Assembly (NCBI RefSeq): GCF_002157685.2
Contig: NZ_AP026738.1
Coordinates: forward strand, 5,332,001-5,396,000
Source of the DNA: Comamonas thiooxydans
Lineage (GTDB): Bacteria; Pseudomonadota; Gammaproteobacteria; Burkholderiales; Burkholderiaceae_C
DNA length: 64,000 nt
Direction: 5' to 3'
Below are positions 34,089 to 41,457 of the stretch, in pieces. The stretch's first letter is position 1. Every line of letters starts with the position of its first letter. Under the pieces are notes generated by a model. The model did not search any database. It had not been told where the DNA came from and saw nothing but the letters and a program-made list of their open reading frames with translations. The position numbers were made by a program, and so were the translations under genes.

Positions 34089-34937
34089 ATGGCAATCCAA
34101 ACCGTAGGCATCATCGGCGCGGGCACCATGGGCAATGGCATTGCGCAGGCTTGCGCCGTATCGGGCATCGACGTGGTGATGGTGGACATCTCCGACGCCG
34201 CCGTGCAAAAAGGCCTGGCCACCGTGGCCGGCAGCCTGGACCGCCTGATCAAGAAGGAAAAGATCAGCGAAGCCGACAAGAGCGCAGCGCTGGCACGCAT
34301 CAAGACCTCGACCAGCTACGACGATCTGAAGTCGGCCCAGCTGGTGATCGAAGCCGCCACCGAGAACTACGAGCTCAAGGTCAAGATCCTCAAGCAGCTC
34401 GATACCCTGCTGGCACAGGACGTGATCGTTGCCACCAACACCTCGTCCATCTCCATCACCCAGCTGGCGGCCGCCACCACGCGTGCCGACAAGTTCATCG
34501 GCATGCATTTCTTCAACCCCGTGCCCATGATGGCCCTGGTGGAGATCATCCGCGGCCTGCAGACCAGCGACGCCACCCACGATGCCGTCAAGGCCCTGTC
34601 GGAAAAACTGGGCAAGTCGCCCATCACCGTCAAGAACGCTCCCGGCTTTGTGGTCAACCGCATTCTGGTGCCCATGATCAACGAGGCCTTCCAGGTGCTC
34701 AGCGAAGGCACAGCCTCGGCCGAGGACATCGACGCCGGCATGAAGCTGGGCTGCAACCAGCCGATTGGCCCGCTGGCCCTGGCCGACATGATCGGTCTGG
34801 ACGTCTGCCTGGCCGTGATGGAGGTCTACCTCAAGGAATTCGGCGACAGCAAGTACCGCCCCTGCTTCCTGCTGCGCGAAATGGTGGCCGCCGGCCGTCT
34901 GGGCCGCAAGACCGGCCAGGGTGTTTACACCTACTAA
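34089..34937 (+). CDS. 3-hydroxyacyl-CoA dehydrogenase (3-hydroxybutyryl-CoA dehydrogenase type)
   Basis: 282 residues, the usual length for short stand-alone enzymes (PaaH/Hbd). It oxidises a 3-hydroxyacyl-CoA to the 3-ketoacyl-CoA with NAD. Visible are the nucleotide-binding GIIGAGTMGNGIAQ, NTSSISITQLA, the catalytic-His region FIGMHFFNPVPMMALVEII, and PGFVVNRILVPMINEA. The C-terminal dimer domain is intact (LKLGCNQPIGPLALADMIGLD in part). TGGAGA at 34076-34081 serves as ribosome site. A crotonase gene follows after 75 bp, so both may act in one fatty or aromatic acid pathway. Confidence 0.95.
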   Translation: MAIQTVGIIGAGTMGNGIAQACAVSGIDVVMVDISDAAVQKGLATVAGSLDRLIKKEKISEADKSAALARIKTSTSYDDLKSAQLVIEAATENYELKVKILKQLDTLLAQDVIVATNTSSISITQLAAATTRADKFIGMHFFNPVPMMALVEIIRGLQTSDATHDAVKALSEKLGKSPITVKNAPGFVVNRILVPMINEAFQVLSEGTASAEDIDAGMKLGCNQPIGPLALADMIGLDVCLAVMEVYLKEFGDSKYRPCFLLREMVAAGRLGRKTGQGVYTY

Positions 34938-35012
34938 ATCGCAGGCCTTCAGGTCTTGTGCGCGACTGCGGCGGCTGCGACAGCCGTCTAAGGTTGCAGC
35001 AGGAGACCTGCC

Positions 35013-35828
35013 ATGCAAATCGACCAGCCCAGCCCTCCGCCCGAGGGCTGCATTTCTTGTGAAGTCCGCGGCCATGTGCTGCTGATAGGCATCAACCGTC
35101 CGGCCAAGCGCAATGGCTGGACGCCGGCCATGTTCCAGCAACTGGGAGAGGCCTATACCCGGCTCGACGACGAGCCCGGACTGCGCGTGGGCCTGCTCCA
35201 TGCTTTCGGCGAACATTTCACGGCGGGACTGGATCTGCCCGTCATCGCCGAGTTCATGAAAAGCGGCCAGAAGGTCATCCCTGCGGGTCTCGTGGAGCCT
35301 CATGACTATGGCCTGCCCGGCTACCGCCGCCGCACCAAGCCCATGGTCGCCGCCGTCAAGGGCATCTGCTTTACCGTCGGCATAGAACTGATGCTGGGCG
35401 CCGATATCGTCGTCGCGGCCGACAGCAGCCGCTTTGCACAGATGGAAGTGCAGCGCTGCATCATGCCCACGGGCGGCGCCACGCTGCGCATGCCCGAGCG
35501 CGCCGGCGTGGGCAATGCCATGCTGCATCTGCTGACCGGCGACGCCTTCGACGCGGCCGAGGCCTTGCGCTGCCACTTTGTGCAAAAAGTCGTGCCTGCG
35601 GGCCAGGAACTGGACGAGGCTTTTCGCATTGCCGAGCGCATTGCCGCCCAGGCGCCGCAGGCCGTGGTGGCCACACGCCTCAATGTCCTCAAGGCCATAG
35701 AGCTGGGCCAGGCCGCCGCCGTGGCCGACTTCATCCCCGTGCAGCAGCGCCTGGCCAACAGCGAGGACGCCGCCGAAGGGGTGCGCTCCTTCGTCGAGAA
35801 ACGCCCAGCACGTTTTACCGGTCGTTAA
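35013..35828 (+). CDS. Enoyl-CoA hydratase/isomerase (crotonase) family protein
   Basis: 271 residues. The crotonase fold is seen in VLLIGINRPAKRNGWTPAMF, GEHFTAGLDLPV (first oxyanion loop), KPMVAAVKGICFTVGIELMLGADIVVAADSSRFAQMEV (cited in part), and LTGDAFDAAEALRCHFVQKVVP. The usual catalytic glutamates are not both obvious, so it may be a hydratase, isomerase or another crotonase. AGGAG at 35001-35005 is the ribosome site. It follows the 3-hydroxyacyl-CoA dehydrogenase gene and precedes a serine hydrolase gene by 18 bp. Confidence 0.9.
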   Translation: MQIDQPSPPPEGCISCEVRGHVLLIGINRPAKRNGWTPAMFQQLGEAYTRLDDEPGLRVGLLHAFGEHFTAGLDLPVIAEFMKSGQKVIPAGLVEPHDYGLPGYRRRTKPMVAAVKGICFTVGIELMLGADIVVAADSSRFAQMEVQRCIMPTGGATLRMPERAGVGNAMLHLLTGDAFDAAEALRCHFVQKVVPAGQELDEAFRIAERIAAQAPQAVVATRLNVLKAIELGQAAAVADFIPVQQRLANSEDAAEGVRSFVEKRPARFTGR

Positions 35829-35846
35829 TCCCAAGTCCAAGAGGTG

Positions 35847-37175
35847 ATGATGAGTTTGAAGTCTTTTACGCGCAAAACGCTTGTGCCATTTGCGCTGACA
35901 GCTATGGTTTCTGCGGTCCATGCACAGGCTGCCGCTCCCGCGTTGCCCGACCCGGCCAGCACCAGCGTGCAGGCCATGGGCTGGATGCAGGGCTTTCCGC
36001 CCGCTGCCGACAAGCTCATCACCTTCGACAACCCCCTGGGCAATACCTTTCCGCGCAATCGCTGGACCTTCTCGCATATCCGCGAAATCACGCCCACGGC
36101 CAATGTCTGGCGTGGCCCTGGCGCGCCCAGCGCCCTGCGCTCGGCTCCGGTCGACATCGAGCAAGTGCGCTTCAAGGTCATGGGTACAGGCGAGGAGCTG
36201 AGCTTTGCCCAGGCACTGGATCGCAACTACACCGACGGCATTCTCGTCATGCACAAGGGCCGCGTGATCTATGAGAAATATCTGGGCGCGCTGGAGCCGC
36301 AGCGCCCGCACCTGGCCATGTCGGTCACCAAGTCCTTTGTCGGCACCCTGGCCGCCCTGCTGGCCCATGAAGGCATCATCAAGCCCGAGGCACCGGTGAC
36401 CGACTATCTGCCCGAGATGAAGAACACCGCCTATGGCGACGCCACGGTGCGCCAGGTGATGGACATGACGATTGGCGTGAAGTACTCCGAGAACTACGCC
36501 GATCCCAAGGCCGAAGTCTGGGACTACGCCCGCGCCGGCGGCATGATGCCCCAGGGCAAGGACTATGCCGGGCCCAGGAGCTTCTACGAATTCCTGCAGA
36601 CCCTGCAGAAAGAGGGCGAGCATGACCAGGGATTTGCCTACAAGACGGTCAACGCCGAAGTCCTGGCCTGGATCGTGCGCCGCGCCAGCGGCAAGCCTCT
36701 GGCCCAGTTGCTGTCCGAGCGCATCTGGAGCCGCATCGGTGCCGAGCAGGACGCCTACTTCATGGTGGATCGCATAGGCACCGAATCGGGCGGCGGCGGC
36801 CTCAACACCACGCTGCGCGACCTGGCTCGCTTCGGCGAGCTGATGCGCAACGAAGGCCGCTCCGCCAGCGGCCAGCAGGTGCTTCCCAGGGCCGTGGTCC
36901 AGGACATCCGCCGCGGCGCCGACCCCGCCAAGTTCGTGAAGGCCGGTTATGCCACGCTGCCCGGCTGGTCGTATCGCAATATGTGGTGGGTCTCGCACAA
37001 CCCCAACGGGGCCTATATGGCACGCGGCATTCACGGTCAGGCCATCTATATCGACCCCAAGGCCCAGATGGTGGTGGTGCGCTATGCCTCCCACCCGATT
37101 GCAGGCAATGCGGGCATAGACCCGACCAGCCTGCCCATGTACCAGGCTCTGGCCGATGCGCTGACCGCCCGTTAG
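35847..37175 (+). CDS. Exported serine hydrolase, beta-lactamase/class C-like
   Basis: 442 residues; GTG, ATG and ATG codons lie in a row at 35844-35852, and AGAGG precedes them. A signal peptide ends near HAQAA. The penicillin-binding-like fold shows SVTKSF (SxxK nucleophile), YKTVN with AEVLAWI in the position of the YxN motif, and a late GIHGQAIYI in the position of the KTG/HxG motif. Such proteins include esterases and amidohydrolases as well as beta-lactamases. Location behind crotonase and dehydrogenase genes suggests an esterase role in catabolism. An intrinsic terminator follows. Confidence 0.87.
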   Translation: MMSLKSFTRKTLVPFALTAMVSAVHAQAAAPALPDPASTSVQAMGWMQGFPPAADKLITFDNPLGNTFPRNRWTFSHIREITPTANVWRGPGAPSALRSAPVDIEQVRFKVMGTGEELSFAQALDRNYTDGILVMHKGRVIYEKYLGALEPQRPHLAMSVTKSFVGTLAALLAHEGIIKPEAPVTDYLPEMKNTAYGDATVRQVMDMTIGVKYSENYADPKAEVWDYARAGGMMPQGKDYAGPRSFYEFLQTLQKEGEHDQGFAYKTVNAEVLAWIVRRASGKPLAQLLSERIWSRIGAEQDAYFMVDRIGTESGGGGLNTTLRDLARFGELMRNEGRSASGQQVLPRAVVQDIRRGADPAKFVKAGYATLPGWSYRNMWWVSHNPNGAYMARGIHGQAIYIDPKAQMVVVRYASHPIAGNAGIDPTSLPMYQALADALTAR

Positions 37176-37197
37176 TCACGGGACAGCTTCAGCCGCG

Positions 37198-37224
37198 ACA
37201 GGCTCCGCTCACGGAGCCTGTTTG
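37198..37224 (+). terminator. Intrinsic terminator after the serine hydrolase gene
   Basis: ACAGGCTCCG (37198-37207) pairs perfectly with CGGAGCCTGT (37212-37221) around CTCA and is followed by TT. The T-run is short but the stem is long, so termination here is likely. Confidence 0.65.
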
Positions 37225-37271
37225 CATTGCACCGGACCTCTGCACTGCCTCCTGCGGCTTGGTGATCTGCA

Positions 37272-37295
37272 AATTAAATTGCACACAATTTAATT
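37272..37295. promoter_or_regulatory. OhrR operator palindrome
   Basis: AATTAAATTG (37272-37281) and CAATTTAATT (37286-37295) form a perfect 10-bp inverted repeat around CACA, 19 bp upstream of the ohrR-like start. OhrR operators are AT-rich palindromes built on the same AAATTG/CAATTT half-sites. The protein encoded next is an OhrR homologue, so autoregulation is very likely. Confidence 0.85.
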
Positions 37296-37314
37296 GTCTG
37301 CAATAATTCAACCC

Positions 37315-37791
37315 ATGCGATCCGATGACGACCTTCTCCCCGACAGCTCCGAGCTGCTGCGCCTGGACAATCAGGTCTGCTTTGCGCTGTACTCGGCATC
37401 GCTGGCCATGACCAAGCTCTACAAACCCTTGCTGGATGCCATAGGCCTGACTTACCCTCAGTACCTGGTCATGCTGGTACTCTGGGAAGGCGACCAGCTC
37501 ACGGTCTCGGAACTGGGCGAACGTCTTTATCTGGATTCAGGCACGCTGACTCCCTTGCTCAAGCGACTGGAGAGCGCAGGCCTGCTGGCACGCCAGCGCG
37601 ATGCACAGGACGAGCGCCGCGTGCGCATCGCCCTCACAGATACCGGCCGGGCGCTGCGCGCCGAGGCCGAAAAAATACCTGCCTGCGTGCTGCAGAGCAC
37701 GCAGTGCACCCTGCCCGAGCTGCAGGCCCTTACGGGCCAGCTCGGCACACTGCGTGCACGGCTGGCACCGCGCCGCAGCCACTCCGGCTGA
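37315..37791 (+). CDS. ohrR: MarR family organic hydroperoxide sensor OhrR
   Basis: 158 residues from ATG 37315. OhrR represses ohr and itself until its reactive cysteine is oxidised by organic peroxides. The N-terminus has [13 protein letters not shown] with Cys22, the peroxide-sensing position of this family. Cys124 and Cys131 near the C-terminus correspond to the resolving region of 2-Cys OhrR as in Xanthomonas. The winged helix is visible in [25 protein letters not shown] (in part) and [10 protein letters not shown]. ohr follows after 63 bp, and a perfect operator lies upstream. Confidence 0.94.
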   Translation: MRSDDDLLPDSSELLRLDNQVCFALYSASLAMTKLYKPLLDAIGLTYPQYLVMLVLWEGDQLTVSELGERLYLDSGTLTPLLKRLESAGLLARQRDAQDERRVRIALTDTGRALRAEAEKIPACVLQSTQCTLPELQALTGQLGTLRARLAPRRSHSG

Positions 37792-37854
37792 TACCGGGGT
37801 GACGATTTCCTCCACCCGCCCGCATTGCCGGGCAATCTCGCAAAGGAAGACACC

Positions 37855-38271
37855 ATGGCCCAACTCGACAAGGTTCTCTACACCGCCCACGCCCACACCA
37901 CCGGCGGCCGCGAAGGCGCTTCGCGCACCGATGATGGCCGTCTGGACATCCAGCTGAGCTCGCCCGGCGGCGCCGGCAAGGGCACCAACCCCGAGCAGCT
38001 GTTTGCCGCCGGTTACTCCGCCTGCTTTATCGGCGCCATGAAGGCTGTGGCCGCTCGCCAGAAGCTGACCTTGCCTGCCGACCTGTCGGTAGACGCAGAA
38101 GTCGATCTGGGCCCCGTGGGCGAAGTGTTCGGTATCGCCGTGCGCATGAAGATCAGCCTGCCCGGCATGGACAAGGCTGCGGCCCAGCAACTGGTGGACG
38201 CCGCTCACCAGGTCTGCCCCTACTCCAACGCCACGCGCGGCAATATCGGCGTGACGCTGACCATCGCCTAA
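37855..38271 (+). CDS. ohr: Organic hydroperoxide resistance peroxidase Ohr
   Basis: 138 residues. Ohr is a cytoplasmic thiol peroxidase of the OsmC/Ohr fold that reduces organic peroxides and peroxynitrite with lipoyl protein as reductant. Both catalytic cysteines are present, in [11 protein letters not shown] and [13 protein letters not shown], and the conserved TTGGREG segment is near the N-terminus. AAGGAAG at 37842-37848 is the ribosome site. It follows its repressor gene. Its stop overlaps the 3' end of the opposite-strand phosphoesterase gene by 4 bp. Confidence 0.96.
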   Translation: MAQLDKVLYTAHAHTTGGREGASRTDDGRLDIQLSSPGGAGKGTNPEQLFAAGYSACFIGAMKAVAARQKLTLPADLSVDAEVDLGPVGEVFGIAVRMKISLPGMDKAAAQQLVDAAHQVCPYSNATRGNIGVTLTIA

Positions 38272-38933
38272 AGCAGCTCAGGCCACAGGGCACCGGGCGC
38301 TGCAACATAGCGCCCGGTGTCCAGTTTGAAGACGCCTTCAAGCGTCAGCGGCCCGGCAATATCGGCCGTTGCATAGCGGGCCAGCGCCAGCTGCCTCACC
38401 TCGAAGACCGGCAAGTCCTGGCTCAGCGCCAGCAACTTGTCCACAGCCTCTCGCAGCGGTAGTCGCCTCGCATAGTGGCCCAGGGTCACATGGGGTACAT
38501 AGCGCCAGCCCGGCGCGGGCTCCACGGGCACCAGCGCCGTATGCAGGCGCTGCAAGCATTCCTGCCCCCGCCCAATGCCCAGATAAGGCACGGTGGTGAA
38601 GCTGCCAGCCCTCGCGACTTGCACGGAAAAAGGGCGCAGCCGCAGGCTTTGCAGCATGGCAACATCGGCGCGCAGCGCCAGCCGGTCATATTCCCGCGCC
38701 GCATGCTCGTCCCCTCCCCCGCACAGCCCCCTATAGGCCAGCGTGATATGTGGCTGGCGCGCATGGCGCGGCAGCAAGGCATCACCAAGTCTGGATCTGG
38801 CCTGCTGCAGCAAGGACTCCAGGTCAGGGCCTTGCAGCATCACCACCCAGACGGCGCACCAGGGGCAGCCTTTGTGCCACTCGGCAAAATCCCGGTCCTC
38901 GCAGGGCTGTGAAAGTTCTTCGCTCTCTTGCAT
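38268..38933 (-). CDS. 2H phosphoesterase (2'-5' RNA ligase/LigT-like) family protein
   Basis: 221 residues from the ATG at 38933; an upstream in-frame start at 38987 is possible. The two HxT/S motifs that define the 2H superfamily are HITLAY and HVTLGH, spaced about 95 residues apart. Family members act as 2'-5' RNA ligases or cyclic phosphodiesterases on RNA or nucleotides. The N-terminal CEDRDFAEWHKGCPWCAVWVV segment is cysteine-rich (four Cys in 35 residues), which is unusual for LigT and could bind metal. It overlaps ohr tail-to-tail by 4 bp. Confidence 0.78.
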   Translation of the reverse strand: MQESEELSQPCEDRDFAEWHKGCPWCAVWVVMLQGPDLESLLQQARSRLGDALLPRHARQPHITLAYRGLCGGGDEHAAREYDRLALRADVAMLQSLRLRPFSVQVARAGSFTTVPYLGIGRGQECLQRLHTALVPVEPAPGWRYVPHVTLGHYARRLPLREAVDKLLALSQDLPVFEVRQLALARYATADIAGPLTLEGVFKLDTGRYVAAPGALWPELL

Positions 38934-39015
38934 GCGGGCAGTGTGCCAGCTTCGGCCGTATGCACAGCACCTGGAAATTTTTCCCATTTTTCAGGCCGTA
39001 AAGCCAGGCCTGTCA

Positions 39016-39055
39016 AATGGATACAGCTATCAAATCAAAAGCAATCTTGCCGGCG
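39016..39055. repeat. Partial dispersed repeat (family 2) upstream of srkA
   Basis: GATACAGCTATCAAATCAAA with AGCAATCTTGCCGG resembles part of the repeat seen at 45071 and 47239. It lies 55 bp before the srkA start. The match is partial. Confidence 0.3.
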
Positions 39056-39109
39056 TATGCGCAACCCCGTCCGACCTGGACTGGCCTGTTTGGGCCTGAC
39101 AATGCAGGA

Positions 39110-40144
39110 ATGAGCGATACACAAGACCCCTCTCACCCCTATGCGGACCTCACGCCGGACTGCGTGATCGATGCGCTGTGCAGCACGGGCCTTGTGCCGG
39201 ATGGACGGCTGACGGCGCTGAGCTCCTATGAAAACCGAGTCTATCTGGCCCACCAGGACGAGGGCGACAAGATCGTCGCCAAGTTCTATCGCCCCGGCCG
39301 CTGGAGCCGTGCCCAGATCGAGGAAGAGCACGCTTTTTCCCAGGAGTTGGCGGACGGGGAGGTTCCCGTGGTTGCGCCGCTGGTGCTGCAAGGACAGACG
39401 GTGCACGAACATGCGGGCTTTCTGTTCAGCATCAGTCCCTGGCGCGGTGGACGCCGCCCCGAGCTGGACGACTGGGAGGTACTGGAATGGACAGGCCGCT
39501 TTCTGGCCCGCATCCACACCGTGGGGGCCGCCCAGCCCTTCACGCATCGCCCTGCGCTGAACCTGAAAAGCTTTGGCTACGAATCCATGCACTATCTGCT
39601 CGAACATGAGGTCGTGGCGCTCGAAGTGCGCAGCCGCTGGCAGCAGGCTTGCGACAAAGCTCTTTCATTGATAGCACCATCCGCAGATGGGTTAAGCGCT
39701 GCAGGCCATTTTGGCTTGCATTCTGCGACGCAGATTCGGCTGCATGGCGACTGCCACCCGGGAAACATTCTCTGGACGCCGCTGGATGACGAAGGCCACG
39801 GCGGCCCGCATTTTGTCGATCTGGACGATGCACGCAGCGGTCCCGCCGTGCAGGATCTGTGGATGCTGCTGTCGGGCGACCGTGGCCAGCAGACCCAGCA
39901 GTTGTCGGCCCTGCTCGAAGGCTATGAGCAGTTCCGCAGCTTCGACCGGCGCGAGCTGGCGTTGATCGAACCACTGCGCACCTTGCGCCTGCTGCATTAC
40001 AGCGCCTGGCTGGCGCGCCGCTGGCAGGACCCGATCTTTGCCATCAACTTCCCCTGGTTCGGCAGCACCGACTACTGGCAGGGCCAGGTGGGCATGCTGA
40101 ACGAACAGATCGAAGCCATGCAGCAGGAGCCGCTCTACGCGTAG
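39110..40144 (+). CDS. srkA: Stress response Ser/Thr protein kinase SrkA (YihE/RdoA family)
   Basis: 344 residues from the ATG after CAGGA; the frame is open back to 39017, but that part looks like repeat DNA. SrkA is an aminoglycoside-phosphotransferase-fold kinase that protects cells from stress-induced death. Visible are SSYENRVYLA with KFYRPGRWSRAQIEEEHAF, the catalytic loop RLHGDCHPGNILW, and VDLDDARSGPAVQDLWMLLSGD (cited in part), all close to E. coli YihE. An insertion of about 17 residues before the catalytic loop (about residues 185-204) is encoded by a dispersed-repeat-like sequence. Confidence 0.92.
   Translation: MSDTQDPSHPYADLTPDCVIDALCSTGLVPDGRLTALSSYENRVYLAHQDEGDKIVAKFYRPGRWSRAQIEEEHAFSQELADGEVPVVAPLVLQGQTVHEHAGFLFSISPWRGGRRPELDDWEVLEWTGRFLARIHTVGAAQPFTHRPALNLKSFGYESMHYLLEHEVVALEVRSRWQQACDKALSLIAPSADGLSAAGHFGLHSATQIRLHGDCHPGNILWTPLDDEGHGGPHFVDLDDARSGPAVQDLWMLLSGDRGQQTQQLSALLEGYEQFRSFDRRELALIEPLRTLRLLHYSAWLARRWQDPIFAINFPWFGSTDYWQGQVGMLNEQIEAMQQEPLYA
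39661..39720. repeat. Dispersed repeat (family 2) inside the srkA coding sequence
   Basis: The stretch contains TGATAGCACC, GGGTTAAGCGCTGCAGGCC and ATTTTGGCTTG, in the block order of the intergenic repeat (TGATAGC, AAGCGCT, AGGCC, ATTT). It is in frame and codes for LIAPSADGLSAAGHFG, a segment not expected in YihE proteins. Confidence 0.5.
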
Positions 40145-40166
40145 GGCAGCCGATGCCTGCAAAGAA

Positions 40167-40628
40167 CTAGCAGCGCCCCTGCAAACGGCATTCGGGCACG
40201 AGCTGCCCACGTGCATCGCGCCATTGCACGGCATCGCCACTCTGCGCGGGGGCCGGCTGCGGCGCGGGCTGCGCCTGCGGTGCCTGCGGGCGATTGGGGT
40301 CATGCAGCACGGTGGAGGATCCCACCCCGACACCCACGCTGGCACCGCCCACACCGGTGGACGCGCCGACGCCGGCACTACCCAGAACCTGCCCGCGCTG
40401 GTTGACGCCTACGCCCACACCGACAGGCCCGACACCCGTGCCAACGCCTGCGCTGAGACCGCCGCTGCCGAGACCCACGCCCACGGAAAACGGCCCCACC
40501 GGAATCCCGACGCCCACTCCGGCCCCGACGGAGCCGCAGGCGGGCAAGGCCAGCACCAGAGCAGCGGCGCAGACCGTACTCAGGATTCTGTGATGACCGG
40601 GCTTGATGGTGACTGGCATGGAATTCAT
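40167..40628 (-). CDS. Glycine/valine-repeat lipoprotein of unknown function
   Basis: 153 residues from ATG 40628, or 150 from ATG 40619. A lipoprotein signal ends LPAC near residue 31. The mature part is dominated by GVGVG-type repeats (about residues 33-105) with alternation that suggests stacked beta strands, then a Pro/Gln/Ala-rich linker, and a final segment QWRDARGQLVPECRLQGRC with two cysteines. I recognise no function. It lies 22 bp beyond srkA, in the opposite direction, and 1 bp downstream of the TetR gene's stop on the same strand. Confidence 0.7.
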   Translation of the reverse strand: MNSMPVTIKPGHHRILSTVCAAALVLALPACGSVGAGVGVGIPVGPFSVGVGLGSGGLSAGVGTGVGPVGVGVGVNQRGQVLGSAGVGASTGVGGASVGVGVGSSTVLHDPNRPQAPQAQPAPQPAPAQSGDAVQWRDARGQLVPECRLQGRC

Positions 40629-40629
40629 C

Positions 40630-41337
40630 TCACTGACGTTTGACAGCCGCATTGTCACCGGCCGTGCCTGCAAAAAGGTTATCAATCAGTAGCTCGACCA
40701 GTGGCTTGAGAGCCAGCTTCTGAGAGCCCTCGGAGGCCAGCAGGTTGTTGTGCACCAGCGCCATCCAGAACGGGCTGGCCAGCAACTGGGCACTGCGGCT
40801 GACCGAGCGGGTCCTGAGCTCCCCCTCTTTCACGGCCAGCGCCAGCAAGTCCTGCACATAGTTCTGCCAGGCATCAAAAGCCAGCTCTTTGTACAGTCTG
40901 CCCAGCTCGGGCGCATGCTGGGCCTCGCTGAGCACCAGGCGTGCCAGCATGCCGCGCTCGCTGCTGTCCACGGCCTCCAGCGTCGGCAGCAGACTGCGGC
41001 GCAGAAAGGCACGCACCGTCTCGCCCTTGCGGCGCCTGAGCGGTTGATAGACGGTCGAATGCCGCAGCGCATGCTCCACCACGCCCCGCAGCAACTCGTC
41101 CTTGGAGGGGTAGTAGAGATACAGCGTGCCCTTGGCCACCTGCGCGCGGCAGGCAATGCGCTCCATGGTGCTGCGGGCCACGCCGCACTCCACGAACTCG
41201 GCCAGTGCGGCCTCCGCAATCTGCTGACGCGTCTGTGCCGTCTTGTCGAGACTCGGGCCACGCGTGCGCCGCTGACGCTTTGCCTGGGTGCCGATATCCG
41301 GGTCTGCGCAAGGGGCAGCCGCTGCGCCATTCGCCAT
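40630..41337 (-). CDS. TetR family transcriptional repressor
   Basis: 235 residues from the ATG at 41337, which has AAAGGAT 8 bp upstream. The helix-turn-helix is in TRQQIAEAALAEFVECGVARSTMERIACRAQVAKGTLYLYYPSKDEL (residues about 35-80, cited in part). The C-terminal domain is of the AcrR type with a TetR_C-like segment. It is divergent from an MFS transporter gene 120 bp away, and an operator-like TGAC-N6-GTCA element lies between them. The usual reading is repression of the transporter until a toxic ligand binds. Confidence 0.92.
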   Translation of the reverse strand: MANGAAAAPCADPDIGTQAKRQRRTRGPSLDKTAQTRQQIAEAALAEFVECGVARSTMERIACRAQVAKGTLYLYYPSKDELLRGVVEHALRHSTVYQPLRRRKGETVRAFLRRSLLPTLEAVDSSERGMLARLVLSEAQHAPELGRLYKELAFDAWQNYVQDLLALAVKEGELRTRSVSRSAQLLASPFWMALVHNNLLASEGSQKLALKPLVELLIDNLFAGTAGDNAAVKRQ

Positions 41338-41367
41338 GCGCTGAAATCCTTTTCTAGAATTCATAAA

Positions 41368-41384
41368 ATTGACCAAATAGTCAT
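41368..41384. promoter_or_regulatory. Probable TetR operator between tetR-like and MFS genes
   Basis: TTGACCAAATAGTCAT contains TGAC-N6-GTCA, an inverted repeat typical of TetR-family operators. A wider pair of arms, CTAGAATT (41354-41361) and AATTCTAG (41392-41399), surrounds it. The site lies upstream of both divergent genes. Confidence 0.55.
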
Positions 41385-41457
41385 TTTTAATAATTCTAGG
41401 TCAAGCCGACTTGCCCACACCGGACATGCGGATGACTGCCCCACCAATGCTTTCCCA

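Noticed and set aside
33993..37094. 1033-codon open frame on the minus strand
   Set aside because: It is antisense to three recognised genes (hydroxyacyl-CoA dehydrogenase, crotonase, serine hydrolase) and has shadow-type composition without any known motif.
37294..37314. Upstream TTG start for ohrR
   Set aside because: It falls inside the operator palindrome and would add residues not seen in OhrR proteins; ATG 37315 puts the sensor cysteine at position 22 as in the family.
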